Origin: Alisma plantago-aquatica
Lineage: Eukaryota > Streptophyta > Magnoliopsida > Alismatales > Alismataceae
Length of the DNA stretch: 64,000 bases
Direction of reading: 5' to 3'
Assembly: GCA_963693085.1 (NCBI GenBank)
Contig: OY856410.1
Coordinates: 882,991,335 to 883,055,334, forward strand
The translations under genes were made by a program, and so were the position numbers. Position 1 is the first letter of the stretch. The number at the start of each line of letters is the position of its first letter. A model generated the notes under the pieces. The model was not told where the DNA came from and did not search any database. It saw only the letters and a list, made by a program, of their open reading frames with translations. Below, in pieces: positions 22,846-34,249 of the stretch.

Positions 22846-24350
22846 TTGATGTCGTTGAAGGCATCATAACTCTGAGAGTCGAAAACCAACACATTGATTT
22901 CAAGGTAAAAGATGCCATGAAGGGACCATCCCTGCTCGAATCTGCTTACTTTGTGGATAGCTACAACCAATATTGTGAAGAAGTAGAAGAAGATACAATA
23001 ATAGTAGACCCTCTCATGAGGGTGTTAAATAATCATGATTCGGAAATCGAAGACTCTGAGGTTGCTGAGATCCTCGACTACCTAAATCAAAACGAAGAAG
23101 ATCTGAGTGAGGAAGAGGAAGTTATCAAGACAATCAAGTATGCTTCTCTCGAACCGAAATCGGAGGAAGAGAAGGCACCTAAACCCAAATCAGAACTGAA
23201 ACAGTTGTCGGAAGGATTGAAGTACGGATTTCTTGATCACGAGGAGAGAAACCTCGTTATAGTTAATGCTAGTCTGACTGAAGAACAATTGGAAAGACTT
23301 CTTAAGGAGCTAAGGCTCCATAGGCAAGCTATAGGGTATTCAATGGATGATATCAAGGGACTTAACCCTGCTCTATGTATGCACCACATAAATCTAGAAA
23401 AGTCAGCAAAACCCCTAGTTCAACCCCAGAGAAAGCTGAATCAAATGTTAAAAAAGGTTGTAAAGAAGGAAGTCATCAAGCTAAGAGACGTAGGTATTAT
23501 TTACCCAATCAACGATAGCAATTAGGTGAGCCCTATTCATGTTGTACCAAAGAAAGGGGGAATGAGTGTTATGAAGGGAGATAAAGGAGATGAAGTAGCC
23601 ACCCGGACTATCACCGAGTGGAGAATGTGCATAGACTATCGAAAGCTAAACCAGGCAACAAAGAAAGATCACTATCCGCTACCCTTTATCGATCAAGTTC
23701 TAGAAAGACTGGCGCATCACAAATACTTCTGCTTTTAGATGGTTATTTCAGATTCTACCATGTTCCTATCCCACCTGACGACCAGGAGAAGACTACCTTC
23801 ACTTGTCTATATGGCACCTATGCTTTCCGAAGAATTCCATTTGGACTGTGCAATGCTCCTGCAACATTCCAACGTTGAATGATCTCGATGTTCTCAAATT
23901 TTTTGGAGGACATTGTGGAGGTCTTTATGGATGATTTTTCTGTCTATGGAAAAGATTTTGATGGTTGTTTGAAGAACCTATCATTGGTCTTGCAACACTG
24001 TGAGGAGAAGAATTTAGTCCTCAACTGGGAGAAATGTCATTTCGTGGTGCAAGAGGGCATAGTTATGGGCCACAAGGTCTGAAAAAGAGGGATTGAAGTA
24101 GATGTCAGCAAGGTCGAGGCTATCGCTAGACTACCTCCACCTAAGTCTGTGACTGGAGTGTGAAGTTTTCTTGGACACGCTAGATATTATCAAAGATTTA
24201 TAAAGGATTTTTCTAAGATTTCAAAGCCCTTGTCGAATTTGCTGATCAAGGATGTCGAGTTTGATTTTACAAATGATTGTTTGAGAGCTTTTCAGACTTT
24301 GAAGGAAGTGCTTGTAACCCCACATATTCTTTAAGCTCCATATTGGGGGC
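22797..24350 (+). pseudogene. Reverse transcriptase of the Athila-type pol
   Basis: An acidic spacer (NEEDLSEEEEV) is followed by the RT fingers/palm: WRMCIDYRKLNQATKKDHYP, PFIDQVLERLA, IPFGLCNAPATFQR, and the catalytic motif FMDDFSVYG near 23925-23950, still with both Asp residues. SFLGHARYYQRFIKDFS marks the RT-RNase H boundary. Frame changes occur near 23715, and stops near 23523, 23876, 24080, 24161 and 24332. Several stops could be C-to-T changes. Confidence 0.88.
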
Positions 24351-24780
24351 TACCCTTCGAGTTGATGTGCGATGCTAGCGATTATGCCGTAGGAGCAATC
24401 CTTGGGCAGAAGAAAGACAAGAAACACCATGTCATTTGCTATGCTAGCCATACTCTTGACGAAGCGCAGATAAATTACACAAGCACAGAGAAAGAGATGC
24501 TCTCCATCAGTTTTGCCTTCGAAAAATTCATGTCTTATCTGATTGGAGAAAAAGTAAAGGTCTATACTGATCACAGAGCTATTAGATACCTAATGCAGAA
24601 GGATACTAAGCCTAGGTTGTTAAGGTGGGCTTTATTACTCCAGGAGTTCGATCACGATATCATTGATAAGAAATGGGTGGAAAACGTAGTTGTCGACCAC
24701 TTGTCAAAGATTGTCGTCAAAGACAAGAATGAGCCACCTATCAGTGATAACTATGCAGATGAGACTTTACTCATGATAGA
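24351..24780 (+). pseudogene. RNase H domain of the Athila-type pol
   Basis: [34 protein letters not shown], then [13 protein letters not shown] and a VVDHLSKI end are the standard Ty3/gypsy RNase H blocks. This stretch is open, with the catalytic Asp of CDAS, the Glu of TEKE and the Asp of YTDH in place. Confidence 0.88.
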
Positions 24781-26223
24781 AGTCGAAGAACAAAAATTGC
24801 TAAGGTTCGTGAATATTTGCAATTATCTTTCTTATGGGGAGTTACCCCTGGAGATAACTTACCATCAGAAAAAGAAACTCTTCTCTGATATAAAGAATTA
24901 CTATTGGGATGACCCTATGCTCTTCAAGAAATGCTCTGACAATTTATACAAAAGATGTATTGTTGAGGAGGAAGTGCCTGATATTATGAGGGAATGTCAT
25001 TCCTCACCCTATGGAGGACATCTGGGAAGTGAAAAGACACTCAGCAAAGTCCTATAATCAGGCTTCTACTGGCCTTCGCTATTCAAGGATGTCACTGCAT
25101 ATGTAAAAACCTGCAAGGAATGTCAAATCATAGGAAATATCGGGAAAAGAAACGAAATGCCTATGGCAGAGTGGGTTGAAGTAGAAATTTTTGATGTATA
25201 GGGGATTGACTACATGGGCCCATTCCCGCCATCCCAAGGATATAAATACATCCTTGTTGTTGTCGACTATGTTTCAAAATGGGTGGAAGTTATTGCCACC
25301 CAAACATGTGACTGCAAGGCTATTTGAGAAAACAATTTTCCCAATATTTGGTATACCACACACTGTAATAAGTGATGGAGGATCCCACTTTGGGGAAATT
25401 AGTTTGAAAAGTTGCTGAAAAAGTACGGAGTTAGACACAAAGTTTCTACACCCTACCACCCACAGACTTCAGGGTAGGTGGAAGTGTCAAATAGACAACT
25501 AAAGCAAATTCTTGAAAAGACTATTAGCAGAACAAGAAAGGATTGGGTGATGACGCTGGATGATGCCCTTTAGGCATATAGAACCGCCTATAAAACCCCC
25601 ATTGGAACTACACCCTATCAACTCTTATATGGGAAATGCTACCATCTACCTATGGAACTCGAGCACAAAACCCTCTGGGTAATAAAGTTTCTGAATATGG
25701 ATATGGAAAAGGCTAGCCAAGGACGCTACTTACAACTGTAAGAATTAGAATAATTAAGACTGCACGCCTATGAGAACACAAGAATCTACAAATAGAAGAC
25801 CAAGGTGTGGCACCACACCCACCTAGAGAACAAGGATGTTCATGAAGGAGACAAAGTACTCCTCTTCAACTCTAGCATTTAGCTGTTCCCTGGAAAGCTA
25901 AGAACCAGGTGGTTAGGTCTCTTCACTGTGGTAAAAATCTACCTATCAGGAGTAATGGAGATCCAGGGAGAGAAAACTGGAGTCTTCAAGGTTAATGGAC
26001 ACAGGGTAAAAAGGTTTTATGAAGATCATGCCTTTGTGAGAAGATCTGAGATTGATTTGGAAGAACCAAGCCATCCAAAGGAGAGAAGCAATGAAGAGTT
26101 ACCACACACAAATGCAGTACCTAAAGAATTAAGTTTTATGAAGTCTAGCAAAGAGACTTTAAAACAAGCGCTTCTTGGGAGGCAACCCAAGTTTATCATT
26201 GTTTTTTCTTGCTTTGTTTAACT
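24781..26223 (+). pseudogene. Integrase of the Athila-type pol
   Basis: A zinc-binding N-terminus ([10 protein letters not shown], then CKEC near 25112) precedes the catalytic core [22 protein letters not shown], with IFPIFGIPHTVISDGGSHF and YHPQTSG in neighbouring frames. The C-terminal part contains AYRTAYKTPIGTTPYQLLYG and ends in KQALLGRQP, typical of Athila pol tails. There are stops near 25057, 25198, 25474 and 25570 and at least two frame changes around 25290-25410. No chromodomain is present, as expected for Athila. Confidence 0.87.
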
Positions 26224-26645
26224 TTTCTTCCTTTTGATGTACATGTTCTTTTCCTTTTAAGTATTTCAAATTCTACTTAAAGAATCGACTTGTTTGACCT
26301 GGTTGCGATTATAACTGTGACCACAGTTTTGCATTTGCTTAAATGAAACCGAGACCACGATCTACTCTTCAACTGAAAAACTACGATCGCAGTTCCTTCA
26401 AAGGAAACCGCGACCGCAATCATAACCGCGACTGCGATCATAACAGCGATCGTGGTCTTTTCCCTCGGTTAGTTTGGTCGCAGTGTTAATGTCTATAAAT
26501 ACCTTTAAACCCCAAATGTTTGGATCTTTACATTCTCGACCCTCTCGTCTTTAACCCTAAAACCCCCGCGCCGTTTCAAGACTACAAGTTCACCGTTTGA
26601 CGCCCGAGATCATTGTTGTCGTCGCATCCGTACCCATTGAGAAGA
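26224..26645 (+). promoter_or_regulatory. Internal promoter-like region resembling U3
   Basis: Between integrase and the 3' gene block. From about 26300 to 26480 it holds about six variants of the RACYRCGAYCGCRGTT repeat (for example accgcgaccgcaatcat, acgatcgcagttcc), then TATAAATA at 26494-26501. A pyrimidine-rich leader (cattctcgaccctctcgtc) and the ATG at 26646 follow. Repeat type, TATA octamer and spacing are those of the LTR promoter (18752-19136). Outside the repeats and TATA the sequence is not an LTR copy. I infer a dedicated promoter for the downstream genes. Confidence 0.6.
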
Positions 26646-28049
26646 ATGTCTTCTCCTACCATAAGTGACCCACTATACCAGAAAGCCACCTCCTTGAAGG
26701 AAGTGGAGAAGATCGTCAAGAGCTTGTCAGAAGCTTTGAAAAGGGACACCACTCTGTCAATGCCAAAAAGGGTGGAGATACAACTGCGACTAGCGCAGTA
26801 TCAAATGATACAGGGGGAGCTAACGCAAGAGAAGTCCCTAGAAGAAATAGAACAATCAGAGGAGATAGAGACCTCTGAATACCGACCAAAAGAGTCGGGA
26901 AGCCCGATGCATGGAAAAAAGTGAAAAGTTGCACCAAGGGAAACAAAGCCCAGCAAGAAAGCAAGGGTAGAGGAGGCAATAGGAGAAACTTCTACACAGA
27001 AAGGGGAGCCACAGTTCGTGCCCCATGATGTAGTACACCAGTCTTCCTACGACTGGATGTCCTTGAACAAAGAATGTAGTCTGACATGTTACTTCAACAC
27101 GGAGGACTTCAAGAAGATGGGGAACTATGACAGGACGGTAAAGTTCATGGAGTGTGCAAATCTTCGAACTATTTGCACATCCGAAGTGAAGTCCTATAGG
27201 AGGCTGACTCTGGAGATTTTGTCTTCGCTGAAAAAGGTTGCCTCTAGTAGCGAGTCACGAGCAACAGGAGGTGGTGACTTCATGCTCCAAGTACAGCTAG
27301 GGGGCGAAACCCACATGGTGACGAAGGCAGATCTGAACAAGATATTCACAGCTATAGAAGAAGAAGCCAGAACCTGTTCAGCTGCTCCAGGTGAAAGAGA
27401 AGTTGTTGAATACAACAACAACGCCATATGGAACAAGTTGACTAGGGAGGAGAAGCACAAAACAAAGAACTCCAAAGCCTCCCAGATCACCTCCTGTTTC
27501 ATCAGAATAATACAGAAGATCACCGCCTTCACCATAGATGCCAGATTAGAAACCGAGATAGTCAGTAAAGGAGACCTCTTCCTCATATGGTCCATGATCA
27601 ACAAACGATCAGTAAACATCAGTAGAATTCTGATCAGAAGATTGTTAGTAGTAGTAGGCGGTGACCTGAAGAGAAATTCTACCTTATGTATAGGCTGTCA
27701 AATTACAATGATCACTGATTACCTACTGGAAAAAAGAGAAATCCAAAAATATGAAGAAATGGAGGGACAACAAAGCATTGACATCAAGTCCCTCGCCAAT
27801 ATGGGAATCCTGGAAGTGAAGGGGGAGTAGACATACTTCAAGAATAAAGGGTTAAAGAAACCCCTTCCCCTCCCTAAGATGGCATTTTATGACGTCCATA
27901 AGCTACGACCTACTCTCAATGACATTCAGAAAATGAGCTTTGGGGCGCTGCACGCTAGCACACCGACATATCCGGCACCCACAATAGGGGAAAGCAGTGC
28001 CCCAACCCTAAAGCAAAGAAGAAGAACCAGGAGCCAAGAAAGAAACTGA
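26646..28049 (+). pseudogene. ATHILA-family (ORF-1 type) protein
   Basis: The ATG at 26646 (MSSPTISDPL) is the first after the internal TATA box, and the frame runs to 28049 with two stops (26922 and 27828). The N-terminal ~95 residues are polar and may form a coiled coil. The central part matches the plant ATHILA retrotransposon ORF-1 family: YRRLTLEILSSLKKV, then LGGETHMVTKADLNKIFTAI, then SKASQITSCFIRIIQKITA and GDLFLIWSMINKRSVNISR. The family's function is unknown; it has been discussed as env-like, but I see no signal peptide or membrane segment here. The C-terminus has a basic, Pro/Lys-rich tail. Confidence 0.7.
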
Positions 28050-28440
28050 CGGTGGAGAAAAGAAGATAGACACCGCCATCAAGCCAGCTGAGAAAGAGAC
28101 GGCCGCAAAATAATAACCTGGTGCAAAGGCTGTAGACCCCGCCTCTACCAAGACACAAGAGGAAACAATTGTAGTGGAGGAAGAGGCGGGGAAGGGCAAG
28201 GCTACGGAAGAAGCCCCACAACCAACAAATGCACCAGAGGCAGAGCCATAAGGATAAGGCTCCCAGGTCATACCGGAAGCGGCTACAGAGAAGGGCAAGT
28301 CAGCAGAGATGCCCCTGCCTCCGCCACCTAAGCAGCCAATTGTGTCGAGCTCGTCGACAGCATGCGCGGAGCAGTAACTGCACCAGCAACAACGACAAGC
28401 ACTCTCTTTCGGGGGTGCTTTAGGTACAAGTTTTGATGCA
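28050..28440 (+). other. Degenerate linker between 3' genes of Athila-type element
   Basis: Low-complexity, A/G- and C-rich sequence. In one frame or another it encodes short Pro/Ala/Glu/Lys-rich pieces, with many stops. No domain is recognisable. Probably the decayed connection between the ATHILA-family protein and the coiled-coil segment. Confidence 0.5.
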
Positions 28441-28941
28441 ATGTGGGAACACATGCATCAAACCAACACTATAAATGATAAAATCTCTACATCTTTGTTA
28501 TCTTTAACAACGCAGGTACAAGTGTTAGATGACAAAATGGCAGCATTCCCAGACTTAATCTAAGAAGTTTTAAGCAATCAGTGGATGATAATTGGGATGT
28601 TGAAAAAGATGTAGGAGGATATGACAATCCTGTGGAAGGAGGGGCATACCGTCCGCGTAGACAATGAATAAATGCATCGCGACTATGAAGAAGTGATGGC
28701 TTCCCTCAAAGAAAAGCACCAGGGCATACAAGAAGACCACCAGAAGCTTGAACAGGAGCATGAAGAACTCGAAGCCCGGTGGGAGAAAAAGAAGACTAAG
28801 AACCCATCTAGCCTAACATACTCATTAGCCAGCCCCTCCATCCACGACGACAACGTGGGAGGTGGGCACAGGAGACGACACAACAGGAGCCGGCACAACA
28901 AAAGCCGAGAGCACAAACAAGAAGGCATCTCCCGTAGCTGA
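28441..28941 (+). pseudogene. Coiled-coil segment, Athila-type 3' region
   Basis: Frame from MWEHMHQTNTINDKI with stops near 28561, 28611 and 28668. The segment from 28672 is open and strongly helical (HRDYEEVMASLKEKHQGIQE, then a run rich in E, K, H and Q), ending in a basic His/Arg tail. The heptad-like spacing suggests a coiled coil. It may originally have been one long protein with the ATHILA-family domain upstream and the Ulp1-like domain downstream. Confidence 0.5.
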
Positions 28942-30526
28942 AAAAAAAGAGACTCAACCAAAAAAAAGGTCGAGCCCCCAAAATGAGAAGCACACAGTAC
29001 AATCAAAGGGGTTCGACCTCAACTGCGACCCAGAGGAAGCAATGGATGAAGTCACCAATGAAGATAAGCATCAGGCAGAACATCACCTCTCTCCTCCAAC
29101 ACACTATCAAACTCTAAGAGACCAGATTGCAACTGCTCATCGAGAGGAGGTGGTTGTAGAGCTCATCTCAGCCCAAGAAGAAGAGCTAGACAAAATGATT
29201 GTTGAGTTGGGGGATGGGTTTGAAGAAAGTAATGATTTCCTCCTCTTCCAACCTCATGATGAGCATCACAACTACATTTATGATGGGAAGATGGAGGTAG
29301 CTCTAAAGATGATGGCAGGAGCCAAGCTGAGACAAACCTTTGAGGAAAGTCACGCCAAGGACACTACTGCTGAAGCCTTCTCAGAGGTAGCTGGACTAGT
29401 AACCACAACACAACCAACATTGAAAGTTGATGAACAAGTGGCAAGGGCTATGCCCACTATACAAGAAGCCTCGGCACTGACGGCACAGAAGGCAACGTCC
29501 AAGGATGAGGATGGCGGGCTAGCAACCTTATTCACAGATTATCCCACCAGGGAGAGACAAGTTGAAGCCAGGATAGAGATACCTGCAATAGCTCCCCCTC
29601 CGCCCTACAAGATGAAGGACATGAACATGACGGCCGTATCGTGCATCTCCTGTAGAGATTTCCATGTCCTGGAAGATATCCTCGATGACGATCTACCCAG
29701 ATCAGACATCCCGTACAACAACAAGGGTAGACGTCTATCCAGAGACGACTTTCGGGGGGTTTTCTTGAAGAGGGTGCAAGTACAAAAGAAAATGTTCAAA
29801 GTACTTTGCGCCACCCTCTTGGAAGAATTCTTACACTCGGACAAGCCGCAGTCGGTTTTCAATGGGACCACACACCTGGCGAGCCTACTATATAAAGATG
29901 AATACATGGTGGCAGACGTAGCTGAGCTAAAAGTGGCTGTCTGGAAGAACGAGACTAAAATTGTGGTGCTGCCCATCTGAAATGTAAAGCATTGGGCACT
30001 AATCGTCATCAATCTACCAGAACGTAAGACGACGGTGCTCAACTATTGCGCATCTGAGATAGACAACACCCCTCTGGTCTATAAAAGGAATGATTCCAGG
30101 GATGCCTTGAAGATCCCGATACACCTACAACGAGCTATCAAGGAGGCGGGCACAAAATTCCAAGGGTTTTGGAAGTTGTTCTCCATCAACAAGAACGTTC
30201 CCTAGGAAGAAGCTGGTTTGGGGATCGTTATGCGCATGATGGAAGAAATCAACAAGGGCATCCCCCTAGAAGATCTGAACGTGAAGGACATGCATGGACT
30301 GTGGGGTACATATGTCATGGAAGTCGTCTACGATTGTCGGTTCTTCAATGATCCAGTGATGCCTGCAGACACCATACCCCACATGCTTCACATGGACATC
30401 CCTCTTCCCAAAAAGGTAACTTGGAGGGAACAACTTAAGACCATGTGGGTCGATCCATCTGAATCGGCCAGAGCTACAGCTTGGAAGGCGGGCTGGGGTG
30501 CAGAGACCGAAGAAGCTATGAAGTAG
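28862..30526 (+). pseudogene. Ulp1/C48-like protease domain 1, catalytic Cys lost
   Basis: One frame with stops at 29978 and 30203. The N-terminal half is acidic and low complexity. The last ~200 residues have the order of a Ulp1-type cysteine protease: helical lead-in, KIVVLPI, then HWALIVINL with the catalytic His position at 29990 and a following beta strand (TTVLNYCAS). The region that should carry Q...DCG reads INKNVP-stop-EEAGLGIVMR, with no Asp-Cys. A C-terminal extension (MHGLWGTYVMEVVY...) follows. In the family this fold cleaves SUMO or related proteins; here it is only a structural resemblance seen by eye. Confidence 0.55.
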
Positions 30527-30657
30527 ACAGAAGAAGAACAAAAGCAGCCTTCAGTAGTAGAAGCTCCCGAAGTTCCTCCTGTAGAAGAACAACCCGCAGA
30601 AGATGAAGCTGAAGAAGAGCTGGGAAACGATAGACCAGATGGCCGGTAGGAGAAATC

Positions 30658-31450
30658 ATGCCTTCTTTTGAGAACTTTGACAGATGGAGCTGCTTCAGCC
30701 TGTCATTGGAAGAACTGGCGATAATCATGAGTTTTCTGAAAGAAGACAACTCACTGGGAGATGTCATCTTTCAACGAGATGACATTTGTGTATTAAAAGA
30801 CGACCTCTGTGAAACATTAAAAACTGGAGGGTATCTTTCTATGAACACGATGTCGTCCTACCAGGCATTGTTAGGGGATACAATGCCAAACTCACACATT
30901 GTGTATTTCCTACTGGTAGACGACATCTTAAAAGATAAGAAGACAGGAGAGATGGAGCGGATACAACGATGACTTGAAGTAGCCATGTCAGAGCACATCT
31001 TCTTGCCGATTCTTCACGACAACCACTGGACTTTGCTGCATGTCAACCTCATGAAAAAGATTGTGGTTTTATATAACAGCTCTAACGCATCCTTCACTCT
31101 AAACAAAAAGACAAATATGACAATAGCAAAGTCTCCTACAGAAAAAAAAGGCAAATACCTGAACAGAATCCATCGTAGAGATGATAAGGAAGCATTGCAG
31201 AGGGTACGTCATCACATAAGGCAAGGACTTTAAGAAGATTCAATACTGCCACAAAAGGCCTCAGCAGGTACCCCTATCAAATGACTGCGGGTTCTTTTGC
31301 CTGTCGTGGATGGTAGCAATTGCCACTATCGGCTTCAAGGTGGAAAATATGCAGTACGAGCAATACCATGCACTTAGGGGTATCTACGCCAGCATGCTCC
31401 TAGAGTCCATCATGCTCCTAGAGTCCAAATGGGCACTTCCCAACAAATAA
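30658..31450 (+). pseudogene. Ulp1/C48-like protease domain 2, Cys motif kept
   Basis: A second, separate Ulp1-like domain. First part (30658-31225): helical lead-in, HIVYFLLVDDIL, a stop at 30970, then IFLPILHDNHWTLLHVNL with the catalytic His codon at 31024. LYNSS follows where the family usually has Asp (Asn here). After a 1-2-base frameshift near 31225 the frame continues with DFKKIQYCHKRPQQVPLSND and CGFFCLSWMV: a Gln-rich oxyanion region and the catalytic Cys at 31286, in the classic DCG setting. It ends at 31450 after a small in-frame duplication (ctcctagagtcc twice, about 31395-31426). The match to Ulp1 is clear in motif order. The protein is broken in this copy. Confidence 0.72.
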
Positions 31451-32652
31451 GCAAATAAAGAAGGCCCGTTTATACATCTTACTAAAAATTTGACACCCCG
31501 GGATGGGGTGCATGATAAGTTTGGGGGAGGAGTAATAAACGGGCCACATAGGTACTTGTACCTTCCTTTCTCATTTACTTCCTTTTTCATTCACTTTCCC
31601 TTTTACACCGTCATCCGTAAAAAATTTTGAAATTTTGAAATTTTGTTACAACTAACCTTTTAGAAGCTCGCTTTCTCTCACTAAATTTTCTAAATGTAGT
31701 GTTCCAGAGAGAGAACAATATGAGCAACAAACACAAGAATGCATGAGTAAAACAATAGCCATAGCAATACTGTTATATCTCATGCTTGCAATAAGACATT
31801 GTAAAGGTAACAACCTTAACTCATGAAACCCTCAGAGACCAGAGAACTTCACCTAGTCATACTCCTGACCAACCACCCTCACCCGACGCTTTGACCAGAA
31901 AATCCTTATCTTCATAAAAAAGGAAAAAGCTACCTTCTTCAAAGATTATCTAAAAGAGGCTTGGCCTCCCAGAATACCAAGTAAATTCCCCAAACTCAAG
32001 CCTACAAGGAGAGGTAAAAAGCCAAAAATAAATAAAGAAAAATATGAGAGTTGTGCCTAAAAAGATGCTAAAAGTTTCCGCATGGCCGGTATATTGTTGC
32101 ACTCATGAATGCAAATATGTCGTGCCCCTAAGTGGAATCTTGAAGCCAAGCTTACACACCTCCAATCCTGAATGGAATCTCACAAAACCACCTGACTTAA
32201 AGTCAGACGCCCAAAAAAGGGCAACACTGTTCTTACAACAGTTGTGGGTGAGAAGTTCAAGGGGAAGAGGAAAACACCTAAAAGCCTTAAGCCTACCCAA
32301 ACACATCAACATAGGGTTAGCTGAAAAATAAAGAATTGGTATGAAAGCTACCCTTTGAAAAAGATCTGGCATTAGTACGGTCATTACCTAAGGGAAGGAG
32401 ATGATAAGTTGAGAAGTAGGAGCCTTTTACAATGGAAGTTTATGACAGAGAAATGCAGTTACGCAACTCCGGTTAAAGGGGTAAGATTGAGACCTAAGGG
32501 ATTGAATACATACAACAACAATCTTGATGCAAGGATGAGATATGTCAGTCATGCTATTATGTTGTCTTTTAAGTTTGTTCATGTTTTCTCTCTTTGAGTT
32601 CTCGAACCTACACTTAGCCTGAGGACATGCTTGATTCTAAGTTTGGGGGAGT
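31451..32652 (+). other. 3' untranslated part of Athila-type element
   Basis: No supported coding region; 32044-32331 is open but shows no domain. Two polypurine-tract-like strings are present: 'aagtttgggggagg' at 31517-31530 and 'aagtttgggggag' at 32639-32651, the latter directly before the 3' LTR and so the likely plus-strand primer. Between them the sequence is A-rich with scattered CAT/ATG words. Confidence 0.6.
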
Positions 32653-34244
32653 TGATAACACTGTACTTTACGTACTTTCTATATATATTTTACACCACTT
32701 TTAGTATAACTTTAGTCAACTTTTCACATAATTTCTCAATCGTTTTTACTAAAGCCTTGTTTAAATGATTTTAGGAATCAACACAACTTAGGTCGTGATT
32801 CTTGAAGAACCTCAATCGCGATCCCATAGTACCAGAGACCTCGGTCACTAGGCAATACGAAAAGAAAAGACTGCGACCACAGTTATCTCAAGACCGTGAT
32901 CACTGATGGCTCCTGAAGAGACCACGACCACGGTTATCCAAAGATCGCGACTGGGCTATAACAAGAATTGCAACCGCGGTGATAGGAGGACCATGACCAA
33001 GCTGGACTGTGACCAGAGAGGAATAAGGCAGAGGCCGCGATCGTGATCTTGCCCTCACTTAACAAAAAAAACCACGACCGCAGTTACCATAAGACCGCGA
33101 CCGCGATCTCTCCCCCACTTATCACAAACCACGATCGCAGTTATAATTCGGTGGAGTGTGCCTATAAATAGCGCACCCATATGTCTTGTCAAGACATCAG
33201 ATCAAGGAGATCATATCCTAAGGCCACGAAGTGCTGCTGCATTCCAGACTCATCTTCGACCATCCATCCATCAGTCTTGGACCTCTAAAGGCAGAAGCTA
33301 AGGAGAGATAAGATTGTTGTTCACTCCTTCTTCAAGAGGAGAAGGCCATCCATGCGGTAGATCCAGATCTAAAGAAGTAGTGTGTAGTATCACGTTTCTT
33401 CCCTTCCAGACCTATCGTCTCATCCTGATGTACCCCTTTTCCCCTTCATGGTGTCTTATGGATCTGTCTCTTTGTAACGTCGTCATGTTGTCCACGAACA
33501 TGAGTGGCTAAACACTTTAACTTGGGTTGGGAGTAGCCACTAAGGCTCTCCCAACACGTATATTGTCTCTTTCTTTTGAATATACATATTCTTATCAAGA
33601 TTATCTCCATGCACCTGCTTTAATGCTTCACTTGTATGCTTAGCTACTATCTTGTGATGTTTGATTGATTGATATCTTGAGAGAGTAATATCACTTTTAT
33701 CTCATGTCATGGAGTGGTATGAATGCACGAGAGTGTTGGAATGCTAAGGCTCTAACCATATCTTTTGCTGCGAGGTTTTTGAGTTTTCATCTCGAAAGAG
33801 AGGCTTCTTTTAGACTTAAATCTATCCTCATCTCAATAGAGAGTGGAATAGACACTTTTGATGGTTGCTTGTAATCTTGATATGAGCATGCGAGAGAGAG
33901 AGAGATAGTGTTACATGTTGGTGATGTGCTTTAATCGGTGAACCCTAACCCGGGTTTTCCCCATAAACTTATTTATAGTTTGTTTCTTTTACTTCCTTTT
34001 GTTTTACTGTTCTTGTTTATGTGCTATCGTTCCTTAGGGAACATCTCTTTATCCACTTTTTCGAATGGAGCATAAGAGTGTTTGATTCCGCGTTCTTAAC
34101 ACGACCAACCTTGTCCCTATGTTCGACCCTGATCGCTACATCATACCATGTTTATCGTTGCGGGGGCCTGAGAGTCGGATTATCTCTTTAAAAGTCTGAC
34201 TACTCTGAATCCACTCTTTTTGGATGTGTGATTTAGGTCGGTCA
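32653..34244 (+). mobile_element. 3' LTR of the Athila-type element
   Basis: 1592 bp, colinear with 18594-20201, with the CG-rich array at about 32810-33145 and TATAAATA at 33163-33170. Many CG words of the 5' LTR are TG or CA here and the reverse, as expected from methylation-driven decay after insertion. There is a 4-bp catc duplication near 33262. Confidence 0.92.
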
Positions 34245-34249
34245 AGTAG

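Larger units (their letters stand above)
18594..34244 (+). mobile_element. Athila-type Ty3/gypsy element, near full length
   Basis: Flanked by two LTRs starting TGATAAC and ending GGTCA (18594-20201 and 32653-34244). The outside bases are ggtag (18589-18593) and agtag (34245-34249), a 5-bp duplication with one mismatch. The order is LTR, primer site, gag, protease, RT, RNase H, integrase, a long 3' region with an ATHILA-family protein and Ulp1-like domains, polypurine tract, LTR. Athila assignment rests on the gag (for example ALSWYLGLL, LHKAWERYQEYQ), the RT motif FMDDFSVYG, the GRQP-ending pol tail and the ATHILA-family domain downstream. All frames carry stops, so this copy is dead. Confidence 0.93.

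Noticed and set aside
26224..26645. A third LTR inside the Athila-type element
   Set aside because: Only the repeat type and TATA box are shared; LTR ends and the R/U5 sequence are missing.
32044..32331. 95-codon open frame in the 3' part of the Athila-type element
   Set aside because: No domain, and located between the two polypurine-like strings in untranslated sequence; left as part of the 3' region.
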